A DNA stretch of 64,000 bases from Ceratodon purpureus (Eukaryota; Streptophyta; Bryopsida; Pseudoditrichales; Ditrichaceae): positions 12,298,901 to 12,362,900 of the forward strand of contig CM026433.1 in the NCBI GenBank assembly GCA_014871385.1, given 5' to 3'. Under the pieces are notes generated by a model that was not told where the DNA came from, did no database searches, and saw only the letters and a list, made by a program, of their open reading frames with translations. Each line of letters opens with the position of its first letter. Position 1 is the first letter of the stretch. Positions 12,596-25,103 of this stretch are shown here, piece by piece. A program made the translations under genes and the position numbers.

Positions 12596-15500
12596 ATGAG
12601 CTCCGACTACAGTGTAGCGCTTGTGGTGATAGTTGTGATAATGTGCTTCGTTGTCTTCGTTTTTAATACTTACTTGCTGATAAATTATCAGCATCCTGAC
12701 GACTACAATCAAGCCTACATTCCGAAAGGAATTGTTATCTTTGGTCTCTCAATCGCGCAGATCTCTATCCTCATGTTACCAGCGGATGTGGCGAACCGCA
12801 ACGCGTGCAAGAATTCTGTCTATCTGGATGCTTGTAACTACACGTTGCCGATGAAGCAGCTGTGGTATGCGGTGTATATTATCGACGCAGTGTTTCTGTT
12901 CTTCATCTGTCCTTTTGCGTTCTTCTACTACGAAGCTGATGAGGAGACGTAAGTTCTGACCTACAGCTTTCATCTTGTCTAGTTCTCAAATTTGAGGATT
13001 GATGGCTATCATTGTGAACTGTCTGCTCTCATGACCTAACTTTGCTTCTATCATGAGCTCACGTACTGCATTCCTTTGTATTGTGAGCACAGTATAAGTT
13101 AATCACTGGCCTGAAACCATCCAAATTTCTGTGAAGGGCGGTGAAATGTTGAATGTTCATTTGAAAATTTAGTCAGAAGCAGAAGAAATTGTTTTAAGAT
13201 TACTTCTGCTGATTAAAGTCCATCCTTCTGTGATTAACCTACCTGCAAGTGGAAAACAGACCAACACGCAAGCGGCTGCTGAATTCTTTCCTTTGGGTGC
13301 TGGTACTGGCTGTCGTTCTAGGGCTCGTCATTGGCATCTGCTATGGTAAGCTCAAGATATCTACTCTGGACACAATATAATTCAAGCATTGTTTACATGA
13401 GATGTGCATGAATAGTCTGTATTCATGCATGGACGTACAATTTTCCATCATGAAAACTCACTTGTGTTGGTACTGGTTTTCAGCTCTGGTTGGCTATTCG
13501 GACTTCACCGTGCGCCGCCTCGAGTCTGTATCCATTCCATTTACCACGGATTTCTCGACTTTGACTCTCACAGCGCCATGCCTACCGACGACGGTTCTCG
13601 TCTCTTCTACCAGCCAACAACTGGTGCGTTGACACTGTTTGACATCTGATGTTTCGAAAAGAATAATTGCATAGCCTTCAAGAAGCACATACGATAAAAA
13701 TGCATTTTCTTGCCGCATTTCTGGCAAGTGGATGCTGAGCGAATCAATCATGGTTGTAAACTTGGAACAGAGCTAAAGCAGGCTGAATGACGTGGTTGTG
13801 CGGCAGTGTGCATCGTACTTGTCAGGGGGTGGAACTTCTACAAACTGGACCATGAGGATCTCTTTCCCGGAATATGTTATCGCCGTCACTACCATCGTCG
13901 GCTCTGTACTCTTTGTCGTAATGAATTTTCCGTTGCTCTGCTCATTGTCAATTGTTGTGGCTGGAAGGTTTTATGTAAATGGGCTCGAAACTGTTCTTGT
14001 TTGTAATGATCTAGTTTCTCCAAACCTAATAAATTTCAAGTAGTTGTAATGATATTATACTGCAGTGGTCTTTAGAAGCACTCTAAGGAACTGGAAAATT
14101 GTGCAGATATTCGGTGGAGTTGGCGTTGCGTGCTTGCCGATGGGTCTCATTAATTCGTTCATCCACCGGCCAAAAACAACAATTACCCTTGCTCAGTACA
14201 CCAAGGTTATTCTTGACGAGTCACTTTGAGACTGACATCCTATCTACACTCAGTATATCAATCATATCTCCAGACCAATCATTTTGAAGACCGATGTTAA
14301 ATTAGCTACTTAGCACATAGGTAGCCACTGCGTTCACTTATAAATCGGTTATGAAGACCATACTGATCTACCGCAGGAAGCAACACAACTAGCAAAACGT
14401 GGGAAAGAGATAAAGGAGATAGTACTGGGATTACAGCGTGAAGAAAGAGCTGGATCTAAGGGAAGCAAATGGAAAAAGAACTTCTTGAAGATTCAGCAGG
14501 TAAATGGTGACTTTCATCAATTTACCTTAGTTGATCTTCGTTGTAAGCTTTTTGCTTAGAATTGCTCTCATTGTAGTGGTTGAGGTTCAACCTACCCTTG
14601 TAACGGAACGCTTTGCACACTGCGCAGGAGCTTGTGTTCTTGGAACAAGATGAGCAAGCTCTTACAGAAGTTTTCCCTCAAGGAGAAAAGGTCGACAATC
14701 TTTCAAACATGCCAGAAATGATATCAATTGCTTGCAGTATCTAATGTTGATGTCGTTCTAGATGAACTAGTGTTGATATTTAGTATGCTTAACTATCATG
14801 CTCAGTTGTAAGAAATAATTAAGGAGGATTGCTGCATTCTTTGTACACAGGCTGATGCTTCTTGGGCCCTCACTGTTCTCAGCTACTTGGCATGCCTCTT
14901 CTTTGGACTCGTTGGGTAAGCTCAATATGCAATATCTGGTCAAACATACGAAATCCATTCTTGCTGGATAATTTTATGTGGCACTTATCCTCTTTTCTGG
15001 AAAAAATGACGCTGGTCTGTTATTGTTCTCAATGGCAGAATGGTGGTGTCGGTTATGTGGTTGGTGCATATAATTATATTCATGCTATGCGATCCACCAG
15101 AAGACCCTTTCCTTAACCAGATTTTTATCGAGTTAGACAATGCTTGGGGTAAGTTTCACAGACGTACTCCTAGTCAATATCGTTCAAAATCAGTATCAGG
15201 ACACTCTAGTTTCATTGAACTTTTTAGTGTGATGATTCAACCTATGAAATACTGGACATATATGTTAATTAGTTGCTGTGTTGCAGGTCTGCTAGGAACA
15301 GTAGCTTTCGGATTTTTTTGCTTGTACCTGTTGCTGGCTGTCATTTCTGGAGAGATGCAAATTGGAATGAATTTCCTCTTTTTCCGAGTGCATCCCATGA
15401 AGTATGTGCTTATAAAGTTCTACTTCTTATTCATGGATTAATTGCTCAGTGACGGAACATTATTCAGTAACAGAGCACTTTCTGGTGGTCATAGGATAAG

Positions 15501-16868
15501 CTTCTTCCCAAATTAGGTTCGTCAGTTGCGTGCGTACGATTAGCAATCAGGCCCTTTGGGTGGCTTAACTTTCATTCTTCGTCCTGTGTTTTGTTGTTCC
15601 AGTGTGTTATTTAAAAAATCTGAGAACCAATTTTTCAACTTCCTGTCCTAATGTTGCTACGAATGAGATATGTATTATGGACATACAATTGATCCTACAA
15701 AAAGACTTAACTCCAGCGGTAATCTGTGAAATTGTCCAACAGATGGGGCGCTACAATGATGAATTCCTTCCTGTTCAACGTTGGACTCATTATTGCAAGC
15801 AGCATCAGGTGATCTCGAAACGTTTTAAAAATGTGCATTCAAAGCACATCGGTTTGGGCATCCAGCCCCCGGGCTCACCCCTTCCAATAACCCTCGAATG
15901 CTTTTCTTCGAATTGTGCAGTCTGATTCAATTTTGTGCAAAGGCGTTCTCTCTATACGCGGATGCTACAGCCGTTCAAGAAATTTTTGGTGGTACAATTG
16001 AGTCTTTGAGAGGAATCAAATACTTATTCAGGTGTGTATCCTGGCGTGTCTAGTACAAGGCAGCAATTGAATTAAATTATGGACTGTTGAGAATCACACC
16101 TCGTTGATGAGTATAATCTGTTGGGAGACTTAGGATCACGTCTGTAGATCCTCTAGCAGATCCGATTGGGTTAACGAAGGAAGTATTGTTTCAAGATTAC
16201 AATAGTGTGGCTACAATATACCTTGCAGAGGTTAAGCTAGGGAAGATGTAGTAGTTGGGTGAAGGCGATCCTGTAGATTACCAATTTGCCTTGAACAGAC
16301 AGTAAGAAATCGACCAAGGAACTACTCTGTATCTTTCTGATCAGAACACTGCTTGATGTCTAAAAATCACGAGGGAATTGAGTTTGTCGGATTGATGCAG
16401 ATACAATATCTTCCAAATAGGATTCGTCTGCTTTGCGTTCATGACCATACTCTACTACATATTCTTTGTAAGTCACAACCACAACTCTTACTATTAATAT
16501 ACATCTGCCTCCAATAAACACCACATCAGGACAATTTGTTACACCTTCAAATGCCCAGAATCAATAACCAAACATCATTAAGTATCCTTAAATTTTAGGG
16601 ACACAGAGAATAGCACATATCGTAACCTCTCCCTCATATCCTTCACAATTCATAAGCAACTAGGAACACCGGAGCAACCAACCACCGATGGCGTTTACAA
16701 AAAGGAAACAGCCCTATCTCTCTCTCCAAGAGAAGTCTCACATGAATTATAAACACAACTTGAAACCACTGCCCTATTCAGAACTAACCTAGTTGCTGTA
16801 ACCCAATGCAGGGATGGAGGAGAGTAGTGGACAAGAAGAAAGCACTGAAATTTGCAACTCTTAAATGA
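12596..16868 (+). CDS. LMBR1-domain (LIMR family) multi-pass membrane protein, LMBD1-like
   Basis: Fourteen exons give 521 residues: 12596-12948, 13260-13345, 13484-13623, 13807-13917, 14107-14205, 14377-14499, 14628-14690, 14851-14915, 15039-15148, 15287-15401, 15743-15808, 15921-16031, 16401-16467, 16812-16868. All borders are GT-AG and the phases sum exactly. The N-terminal exon carries the family signature YLLINYQHPDDYNQAYIPK followed by ISILMLPADVANR. Later conserved blocks are NWTMRISFPEY, IFGGVGVACLPMGLI, EVFPQGEK, DPPEDPFLNQIFIELD, NSFLFNVGLI, QEIFGGTIESLRGIKYLF and YNIFQIGF. About nine membrane helices are expected. In animals LMBD1 acts in lysosomal cobalamin export; plants do not use cobalamin, so the plant role is unclear. 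Exon 3 has a weak donor (GTGCGT) and encodes the least conserved loop, so its end is the least certain border. Length matches plant family members (about 510). Confidence 0.93.
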
Positions 16869-17096
16869 CATTGACGAGAAGTATATTACCAAAATTGAAA
16901 AAAATGAGAGACAACTACAAGCGAGACACCAGCGTCTCAAATTGCTTTCGGCGGAGCACAACAGAGAGCACGGGAACACCTCGGCAGTTAAATTAGTTCG
17001 CCAAGGACCTGTAGCGATGACTGTAATTCCTAACCCTAAGAACCAAGCAAAGTCGCTCATCTGCAAATTCACCAAATTCACCTAAGCTGTTAAACC

Positions 17097-18020
17097 CTAA
17101 CTCTCAGGGGCAGCAGTCTCAGGCTCTACAGCCTCTTCACTGGCTGCCTCAAGGCTGTCCTCAGCCTCCCCCTCTCCATCACCAATTGTGAACTCGAATG
17201 ACGCGGACGCGCCATACTGTTGCTCCAAGTACTCAACTGACGACTTGGTGAGGATCAATTTGTCAGCCCTCAAGACGTCGTACAGGTTCAAGCTCCGGGG
17301 TGTCAAAAGCTTGACGGTATCCACATTCCTGCTAGAAAGAACAAGATTCTCAGATGGGTTCATTGAAAACAACAACGAATTCTCACCCTGGTTAACCCCC
17401 CATCTCTTCAACGCAGCAAGGAACTCCTTCGTCTTGGGCGCGGTGAATTTCTCCTCGAAATCCTCCACCACGACGGTGTTGATGGTGGCGGACTGCAGGG
17501 CAGTGCTGATAGCCAACCTCTTCTCCTTCTTGTTCATCTTGATGGACCAATCCTTGGGCTTGGGACCGAACACCACACCTCCTCCGGGGCGCAGGGGCGT
17601 CCTGATAGACCCCTGGCGAGCCCTTCCGGTACCTTTCTGCTTGTACGGCTTCCTACCTCCTCCTCGCACCTCGCTCCTCGTCAAAGTCGACGCCGTCCCG
17701 CGCCTCCTGTTCTGCATCTCGCAGATCACGCCCCTGTGCACCACAGACTTGGCCGTCTCGGGCCGCGCGGTTCTCAGGTCCATCTCCACCTCCCCGGCCT
17801 TCTCCCCCTCGAACGTCAACACGGGCAAAGTGGTCGCCATCGCCACAACCCTGGCACCCGACTGGCATTGCAACTTCTTCACGCTCACCCGCTTCGCCAA
17901 TGGCGTCACCATCTTCAGCCCGCTGAACGACACATTGGTCACATTCTGCGACAGCGGCGAGGCGAACGATGAGGACGACGAGGTGAGCGGCAACGCCACG
18001 CTCGCGGTAGCCGACGCCAT
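17097..18020 (-). CDS. RPL4: Plastid large-subunit ribosomal protein uL4 (L4), nuclear encoded
   Basis: A single uninterrupted frame of 307 codons. Residues 1 to about 55 form a Ser/Ala/Thr/Val-rich chloroplast transit peptide ending near VAMATTLPVLTF. The uL4 core follows: RRGTASTLTRSEVRGGGRKPY, then KQKGTGRARQGSIRTPLRPG and GGGVVFGPKPKDWS, the classic rRNA-binding loop of bacterial-type L4. Next come EKRLAISTALQSA and NVDTVKLLTPRSLNLYDVL. The acidic Glu/Ala-rich C-terminal tail (from about residue 280) is a plant plastid extension. The protein binds 23S rRNA and lines the exit tunnel of the plastid ribosome. The gene is convergent with the LMBR1-domain gene, with 228 bp between stop codons. 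A 291-codon frame on the opposite strand (17188-18063) is a shadow of this GC-rich exon. Confidence 0.96.
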   Translation of the reverse strand: MASATASVALPLTSSSSSFASPLSQNVTNVSFSGLKMVTPLAKRVSVKKLQCQSGARVVAMATTLPVLTFEGEKAGEVEMDLRTARPETAKSVVHRGVICEMQNRRRGTASTLTRSEVRGGGRKPYKQKGTGRARQGSIRTPLRPGGGVVFGPKPKDWSIKMNKKEKRLAISTALQSATINTVVVEDFEEKFTAPKTKEFLAALKRWGVNQGENSLLFSMNPSENLVLSSRNVDTVKLLTPRSLNLYDVLRADKLILTKSSVEYLEQQYGASASFEFTIGDGEGEAEDSLEAASEEAVEPETAAPES

Positions 18021-18915
18021 TGCTGCACCAACAAAAACTTTGGATTCACCGAGCTGCCACTAGTGAGTAAGAGCAACAGAAGAGGCAGAGTGTCTTGAGC
18101 AAGGCGAAGAAAGAAGCCTGCGTCTGGATAAGGCCCCAGGCTCGGTCCTCCTCCCGAACCTCCTCCCCAGGCCCGGCGTCAGTCTGCACCCCCAAATCGG
18201 CTCTGGACTGCATCAAGATGAGATGTCATTCCTGATGCCATTTCCAAACAGCCCACGTAAATCTTTCTGTGATTAGACGCTTACACTCTCAAAATCCTCA
18301 TCAAAGATTAAGGTTACCCATCCAAAACCATATGCTTTTACTGATCTCGCATAGGAACGAATTTAGGAATCGTCTGTAGATTCTCCAAATTAGAACATCT
18401 TTCTAATTATAATTTGGTGAGGTTATACTACTTAATATAAAAAACTAATAATTGACAAATCATTGAAGTAGAATGTCGAAAGGCAGAGTCCCCTGCCTTA
18501 TAAACAAGTCCCTCAAAAGATTAAATGCTATGGTAAGTCACCCATTTCGTGGGAAAACCACATCTGCAAAAAAATGAATGTAAACTCTGATCATCTGTGG
18601 TGGCAACAAAGAATTACCAATTCTGGAAGGCCAGTGATCCGCAGCTCTACTCATCATCCACCAGACGACGAGAATCTGAAACTCACAGTTGGGAACTCGA
18701 CAGCCCAACGATGAGAAAAGCTTCCAAGGTTTGTATGAAACTCGCGGTGTTCAATCCAAAGGCCCAGAGAGCAGGCTTATCCACACACTCAGGGAGCCTC
18801 GACATGGCAGCTTGGCCACCTTCACCAGCGCAAACCAGACCACCTCCACAGCAACCACGACAGGGGATCAACACTTGCAACATTTCATCCTCACTTTGTA
18901 ACCATTGTTACGGAC
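18021..18915. promoter_or_regulatory. Divergent promoter region between uL4c and the fibrillin-like gene
   Basis: The interval between the uL4 start codon (minus) and the first ATG of the next gene (plus) is about 895 bp. It must hold both promoters and both 5' leaders. Plus-strand frames near 18597-19094 and 18689-18901 start in the leader and run over the first donor site, and they are out of frame with the downstream exons, so I treat them as leader sequence. No TATA box can be assigned safely. Confidence 0.5.
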
Positions 18916-21014
18916 ATGATGGTAAGTTGATCACGCTTCTCATCTCCCAGCTCGAACTAGAGTCATTTCGGGTCATTTCGATTTGGACGCAGTTGCAGGA
19001 GGCAGAAACAGGTTCTGATTTTAGTTTTGGACATCGTTATGGATCAGGTAAGGCTATGCGTTTGGCAGATGATGGGGAGTTTATTTGGGTGTGAGAGCTG
19101 AATGGGAGAGGACGATGTTGTGAGTTTTCTAGTGGTGGTTTAGTTGGTATTAAAGTTTAGTTCTTTGACTCGCTTTGTTAACTGTGAGGGTGGTGGAGTG
19201 ATTTTGTGCTTGGTCGGTGACTTTGAGGGGAATAGGTGATTGGTGTAGGATTTTTGGAGGAATAGTTGAGACTTGGGGATTGTCTCTGATTAATATGATT
19301 CTTCGTAGGATCGTTTTGGAAGTGATGTCTTATGATTTGTTGGCTGGGCAAGGTTCCTCAATCGGATCCCAAAACATTTTAGCAGTTTTAGTAGAGATTT
19401 TTCTCGTCGTGGGATAGACCCCGAGGGATGCTGCACTTGAATCCCGCAAGGTGTTTGTGTGGAGTCATGTGTGAAGACTTCGTTTGGCGTAGGGATCGGA
19501 ACAAATCATGGGGAGAAATTGTCCGACGCATACTTTTTAAATCATGAAAATGCCATACCCTACCATTCAAAGTGTTAAGAGGATTTTGTCGCTTGGATTT
19601 CTTTACGAGCTGCAGCTCACGTTCTTGTGCAGGCATTGCGAGCGTCAGTTGAGGCTACACTCAGCGCCAGTTCCATCAGAAATGGGCATTTCGAAAGCAT
19701 CTCGGCAGCAACTAGAGCTCCAGCTGGAATGTCACTGAGGAGGCACAATGTATCCCCGAAGTGCAAGATTTCGCACTCCCTGTCCACTAGCAGGATCAGG
19801 CCAGCAACAAGTGTTGTGCGGCGAGTTGGGCCAACCAAGATGGAGCTGGAGACCACCGCTACAACGACCAGCGAGGCAGGTGATCTCCTGTTTGCACTAA
19901 TGTGAGCTTCGACGTCTTGCCTCTGTCAGTTTGGGTCTGGCTGCATGTTTGCCACTTTCTAAAATCTTAAATTAGGGCATAGTTCTTGAGCCCTAAAATA
20001 TGATGAACCTTTTTTATTTAGAAGAAGAAGAAGTCCAATTGAATCAATTTAGTGACTTTTGCTAACAGCTCCACATCAGTATTCAATGATAAATTTTAAA
20101 GGGAAATTATGATTCTTTGCAGGTTCTCTGAGCAATGAGGAGGGTCCTCTACCGACTGGCCCTGTGGATGTCTCACAACATGTCGCTGTCTTAAAAAAAG
20201 CTGCAAAGACGAAGAAGGTGCCAGCGATGGAGGTGTTTGCTGCCATTCGAGCGATTGAGAAGGCGAAAATCGATCCTTCAAACTTTCTGAAGTATCTTGG
20301 TGGCACTCAGTCGCCTGGGCGAACATGGATGCTCGTGTTCACTGTTGGCAAGGATTTGGTAATACCTTGCATACCTTACACCAGGCTAAGCAGATTTCCA
20401 TATACTTCCTAGCATTTGTCCCAATTTCTATGACGCTTTTTGGTTAAGCATTATTGTTGACACCATTACGAGTGATGTCCATGTCGAGTAATCTTCTCCA
20501 ATTTTGTAGGTGCGAGAAGCTCTCAAGGGAGGTCCCGGTGGCGGCCAATATCTGCCTATTACTGCAATTCAAAACTTCGATGGACCGGTAAGTTTCAGGA
20601 TTACAGTCGTAATGTAAATCTATGGGATTCGATTGCAGATGTTTTATTCGTTCACATGGTATCATTCTCATTTCTAGTATGCTGCTCGCTCCCTTATGCT
20701 TGTGTTCGTTGCAGGCTATGAGGATTGAGAATGGGGTTTATCTCGGCCCCTTGGGTGCACTTGCCTTTGAGGGCAGATTTTCAATGAAGAACCGAATCCT
20801 AGCCTTTCTGTTCGATAAGTTGAAGATTAAGATTGGCATTCTTCCGCCCTTCACAATAAATATCGGGAAAAAGGCGGATGAAGCGCGTGTACCTGGCAAC
20901 AGCGATCCCTTCTTTATATGGTTTTACGCAGATGACGAGATCATCGTTGCCAAGGGTAGAGGCGGAGGCTTGGCGTACTGGTGTCGCTGCAAGCGGGTTG
21001 CTGAAAAGTTCTGA
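18916..21014 (+). CDS. Plastid-targeted lipocalin/fibrillin-like (PAP-type) protein
   Basis: Five coding segments give 288 residues: 18916-18921, 19633-19879, 20123-20358, 20510-20587, 20715-21014. The first holds only ATG ATG immediately before a strong GTAAGT donor. Exon 2 opens in phase with ALRASVEATLSASSIRNG, a Ser/Ala/Arg-rich chloroplast transit peptide, so the start lies at this junction. The mature part contains FAAIRAIEKAKIDPSNFL, SPGRTWMLVFTVGKDL, MRIENGVYLGPLGALAFEGR and DPFFIWFYADDEIIVAKGRG, ending GGLAYWCRCKRVAEKF. The W-x-LV-(F/Y)-T strand, the IEN...LGPL...EGRF block and the closing DDEIIVAKGRGG...CR block resemble plastid lipid-associated (fibrillin) proteins, which adopt a lipocalin-like barrel and act at thylakoids or plastoglobules. 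I cannot assign a subgroup or ligand. Confidence 0.8.
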
Positions 21015-21931
21015 GAAATGTCAACAGCGTTGGTGGCCCTTTTGGCATCCTTGTAGAATATGTATGTACACTCTCACACTACAACCCGATCCGCATCTGG
21101 TTGTACATACAAGTAGAGAGCGATGAAATCGAAAATTATATGTGCAGTTGTAGTCAATCAGTCGACAAGTTCAAGACGTGGATAGGCCTGTCCACTCAGA
21201 CGATGTACTTTTCTTCTTCAATTTCATGTGAATGTTATCACCAAGTGTACTATTCACCAATGCACCATTTCGTCAGAAGAATACGGCATCATGAAAACTT
21301 TCAGAGAACAATGATATACGTGGAGCAGAATCACATCCATGTAAACCAACAGAGACATCGATCGCATGTAAAAACGAAGAGAATCAAGACTTTGTGGTAG
21401 GCACGGCAGTGCAGGAACTTCACTATCTGGAACAAGTATGCCACGAAATATTCATTATTGATTCTGATGTCATAGTGTCAAATGCGGCAGATACAATGAA
21501 GAAATACAAGAATTTTCAACCGCATAATCTTCAATCTGCTACACATCCTCCGGTTTAAACGTCTATGATGGAGATACTCCATGTGTACCAATCACGAGTA
21601 ATCTACCCTAAATATTCCCACCTTTCAACACCTGCTTTCACGAATGTAGGTCAACTGTGTCTAACACCTTCTCAACCGCAAAAAATAGTCTCAGATTGGT
21701 AATCAAAGTCAAAAGCCACGGGGAACTTCACCATGTTCCAAACATAGATTATCCACACCATGATCTTTGGCGATATGGATCCCAGGGGCCTCGCACACTG
21801 ACTTAAAAGAGGGTTGATGCAAAAACAAGGATGAAACCATGTTGTTGCAAACTCACACCTAAAAGTTATCAGCCTCATATTAACTTCTCAGCATTGGAAA
21901 AATTCAGCAAATAGCCAGCGTTGTGGATGGC
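21015..21931. other. Convergent 3' flanks
   Basis: These 917 bp lie between the stop codon of the fibrillin-like gene (plus) and that of TIM50 (minus). They should contain both 3' UTRs. Short frames at 21101-21400 and 21672-21878 have no recognisable domain. Confidence 0.6.
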
Positions 21932-24900
21932 TCATGAATTTGATCGACCTCTCCATAAGCGAGTTGTTTGTTTACGTTCTGCCAATTTCCTGCAAGGGAA
22001 AATTGAACAATGTGTAAGTACAAATTTTAAATGATACAAAAGCCGGAATAAGGAAAACATCTGTTCTATGCATTGCTTCCTCACCTCTGTAATTCCTTAG
22101 TCCTTTCCCGGAATTCCGTGGGGACGTCCAAACCCTCGTAAGAAGCCAACACGGGTCTAATGTCTGCCGGCCTCTGACGAGCCACAACTGCAACACCCAC
22201 AAGAAACAACGATCCGAATTTAATAAGAATTTTTGTCATGGATTAAAAAAGCCTCGAATGACGACCTGTCACTTCAACATTGAAAATGGGTATCAAGCTC
22301 AGGCCCAGGAAATGAGTCTCATGTGCACACATTTATTCTTGATAAATCAATTGAATAAATCAGTCTTCAAGATGCCATAGATTGATATTAGGTAGAAAGA
22401 CGCTTACATTCAAGAAAAGGAAGGAGGTCAAGAAGAACTGTATCATTGTCTTCTAGTTTCCATGGCTTCACGGATAGGGCATTTTCGGGTTGCAGAGTGG
22501 TCTCCTTAGCATGGCCACCAAGATAAATTACATGCGATGGATCCCTATTCAGCTTCTCCAGATCCTACATAAGTCACAGTCGCTCGATCAGATTTTATGA
22601 GTACCCGCCTTCTCAATTAGCATCTCTTAAAAAAAAAAAAAAACTGTCAACTGAGAAAATTCACCAAGTGAAAACGGGTACTAAGTTTCCGGATAGCTCC
22701 CGCCCCAGTGGTTGATACACACTTACCCGCAGATGTTTGCCGTTGATGTACTGTGTAGCATCCCGCGATAATCTGTACCTAATGCACCCCTTCTGGTCCA
22801 GTCTTTCCAGAACTGGATCAACGTACTGTCATCCATTAAACAAGACATGTAAGTGACCAAACATTGAAAAGACGATAAAGGTAAGGAGCAGAACGAGCAT
22901 ATCCTATATTGGCTGAATGAAGAAGCAATGATTTGTCCCATCACTAATTGCTTAATCTAGATTATGGCACACAAGTCATGATAAGGGAAGCTGAACTCAC
23001 AAAGCTGAGCTGATCTGAGTAGATGACTAGCTCATAATGCTGAGCAAGCTGCTCCAAAAAAGCTTCCACTCCAGGTCGTTTGAAAGTCCGCCAACCCCTA
23101 TCCCTCTGCGAATCACAATAGGAGTCAACACCTAAACCGTAAACAAGGGAAAGTATATAACGGAAAAATTCAAACCGCCCTGAACACAAATATCGTGTAT
23201 CTAGCCAAGTACGCAAAAGATTTCAAACTCAGAATATTGGTCAGGCCAGATACAAACAACTGAGGTGCAAGCTCACACCACAAGAAGAAGCCTTCCTGAG
23301 CTAAACACAAGATAACAACAATGTTTACCTTCCAATCAGAATAGACCAAGGTTTCATTCAGGTCCAAGACAAGAGTGAACATGCCCTTCTCCTGTGGAAG
23401 CAGATCAGGCAACAACTTACTGGAAGATGGAGCTGCAATACCCTGCAGCCAGATACAAGATTCACTCGGTCAAGGTGAAGTTACGTGAAATACTAGGACA
23501 TTAATACCAGTCGCCAGACCAATGATAGAAAGACCATAAGTTACTATCGCATCTAACAGCATATTTCTAAGATGACTGCTATGTCATGGTCAAGTTCACT
23601 CACGCGGATTTGGTCTTCCAGATTCTTCCGTGTCTCTAAGTAGAAATCCGCCACGCTTATAGCAGCTGCTCTTCCGCAATGTCAGCAAGCATAAAAGTTC
23701 AGATATCACAATGAATGAATATTACCAGAAACCAGTTGTCACTCATTAAATCTCTTTCAGTCATCTAGAAATAAACCTTTATCACGTCATCTATTAATTA
23801 CAAGACTTCGCACCCTTAGCAATCAGAACGCACCTCCAAGGGTTGATGTGTAAACCACCGTGCGTAACTTCTGCAACAAACACAAACTCGGAAGCATGAG
23901 TACTTCCCTAAAATACTGAACCACACACCCAGAAGACAGGAACAGCAAATTAAACCATTGAAACCTCCGTCAACTTCCAAAGGCGTTTCTCCTCTTTCTT
24001 GTGATTCTAATTCATATCGAGACAATGATATAAAATCGAAGCCACGAAATAAAAGACAACATAACACAGAATAAAATGCTCACTTCCAAAATGTTCGCCT
24101 CATCAGAAATCTGAATATTCTTTGATGACTTCAAATTTGCCAGCTTTTGTTCCACGGTATCGACATCGTACGCTGCATAACATCAAAACCATAAGCAATA
24201 GATGGAAAGTTGCAAGAATTTGAGAACCCATGAACCCTAACCCCACACAACCGAATCGCATCCAAGAGCAATACCTTCAACAGCCCTAAACCCTAAAAAA
24301 TAAAAAAAATCCTACGTCGAACCAGAACGAATCCTAAAGCCACACCCGTAATCCTAACAAACAAGAATTCACACACCATAAAAACCACCCGGGAAACCTA
24401 ACCACGCACTCAAACTCCATTCCAGAAACAACCCTAAACCTAAACCCATTTCACCAAGAAAACACCTTCAACACAATAGCGAATGCCTCCACGCACGCGA
24501 TCAACAACAATTTGATCACAACGATCAACAAACACGAGAGCGATCGGCCGAACCCTCACCACCCCATCCCAAAACACCCTCCCCCTCCCCTCCTCACCGA
24601 TCCAACTCTAAACCCTGGCACTGCCCTAAATTCCACACACCAAATCCCACACCCACACCTCGGAAACCAAATGCCACACACCGAATTCCCAAAATCCCAA
24701 ACCACCCCATTCCAATTCCCCACCTCTCAAAAACACCCAAAAAACCCCAAAACCAAAAACCAAAAAACCAAACTCAAAAATTCACCAAAAAAACTCCAAC
24801 CCTACCGTAAGTCACGTACGACGCGCCCCCAACAACAGCCGTGGTAGCCAACACCACACTCGACTTCACGATCCGCCACAGCAGGCTCTGTTTCTGCTTC

Positions 24901-25103
24901 GCCTCCCCGCCCTCACTCGCCACCCCCGCGACCCCCGCCGCCGCAGCCCCCTCAACGGACGACGACGCCACCCCCTCCGAGGCGACATTCTCCGACGACG
25001 CGAGCGTGGAGAGCGGCGCCGATCGCCCCCCTCGCAGCGACGCCGCCAACGAGGCCACCGCCTTCCCCCTGTGCGGGCGCAGCATCGTCCCGGCCCTGTT
25101 CAT
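21932..25103 (-). CDS. TIM50: Mitochondrial inner-membrane translocase receptor TIM50
   Basis: Ten exons in transcript order give 373 residues, close to the usual plant length: 25103-24806, 24172-24084, 23870-23834, 23665-23604, 23442-23329, 23105-23001, 22825-22727, 22564-22408, 22187-22085, 21989-21932. Phases agree throughout. The start MNRAGTMLRPHRGK opens an Arg-rich mitochondrial presequence, followed by an Ala/Ser/Val stretch and a membrane helix (SSVVLATTAVVGGASYVTY). The FCP1/NIF-type phosphatase-like domain starts near residue 180 with FTLVLDLNETLVYSDWK (DLNET at 189-193), then RGWRTFKRPGVEAFLEQL, YELVIYSDQ, YVDPVLERLDQKGCIRYRLSR, VIYLGGHAKETTLQPENA and ADIRPVLASYEGLDVPTEF. TIM50 receives presequence proteins at the TIM23 channel. 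Exon 4 has tandem acceptors (GAGCAG), which would add or drop one residue. Intron 1 carries AAACCCTAA telobox-like motifs near 24288. Confidence 0.94.

Noticed and set aside
17188-18063. 291-codon plus-strand frame opposite the plastid uL4 gene
   Set aside because: It is the antisense shadow of a GC-rich intronless exon; the minus strand has an unambiguous uL4 protein.
24512-24847. 111-codon Pro/Lys/Thr-rich plus-strand frame
   Set aside because: It lies in TIM50 intron 1, which lacks G and T on this strand, so stop codons are rare by composition.
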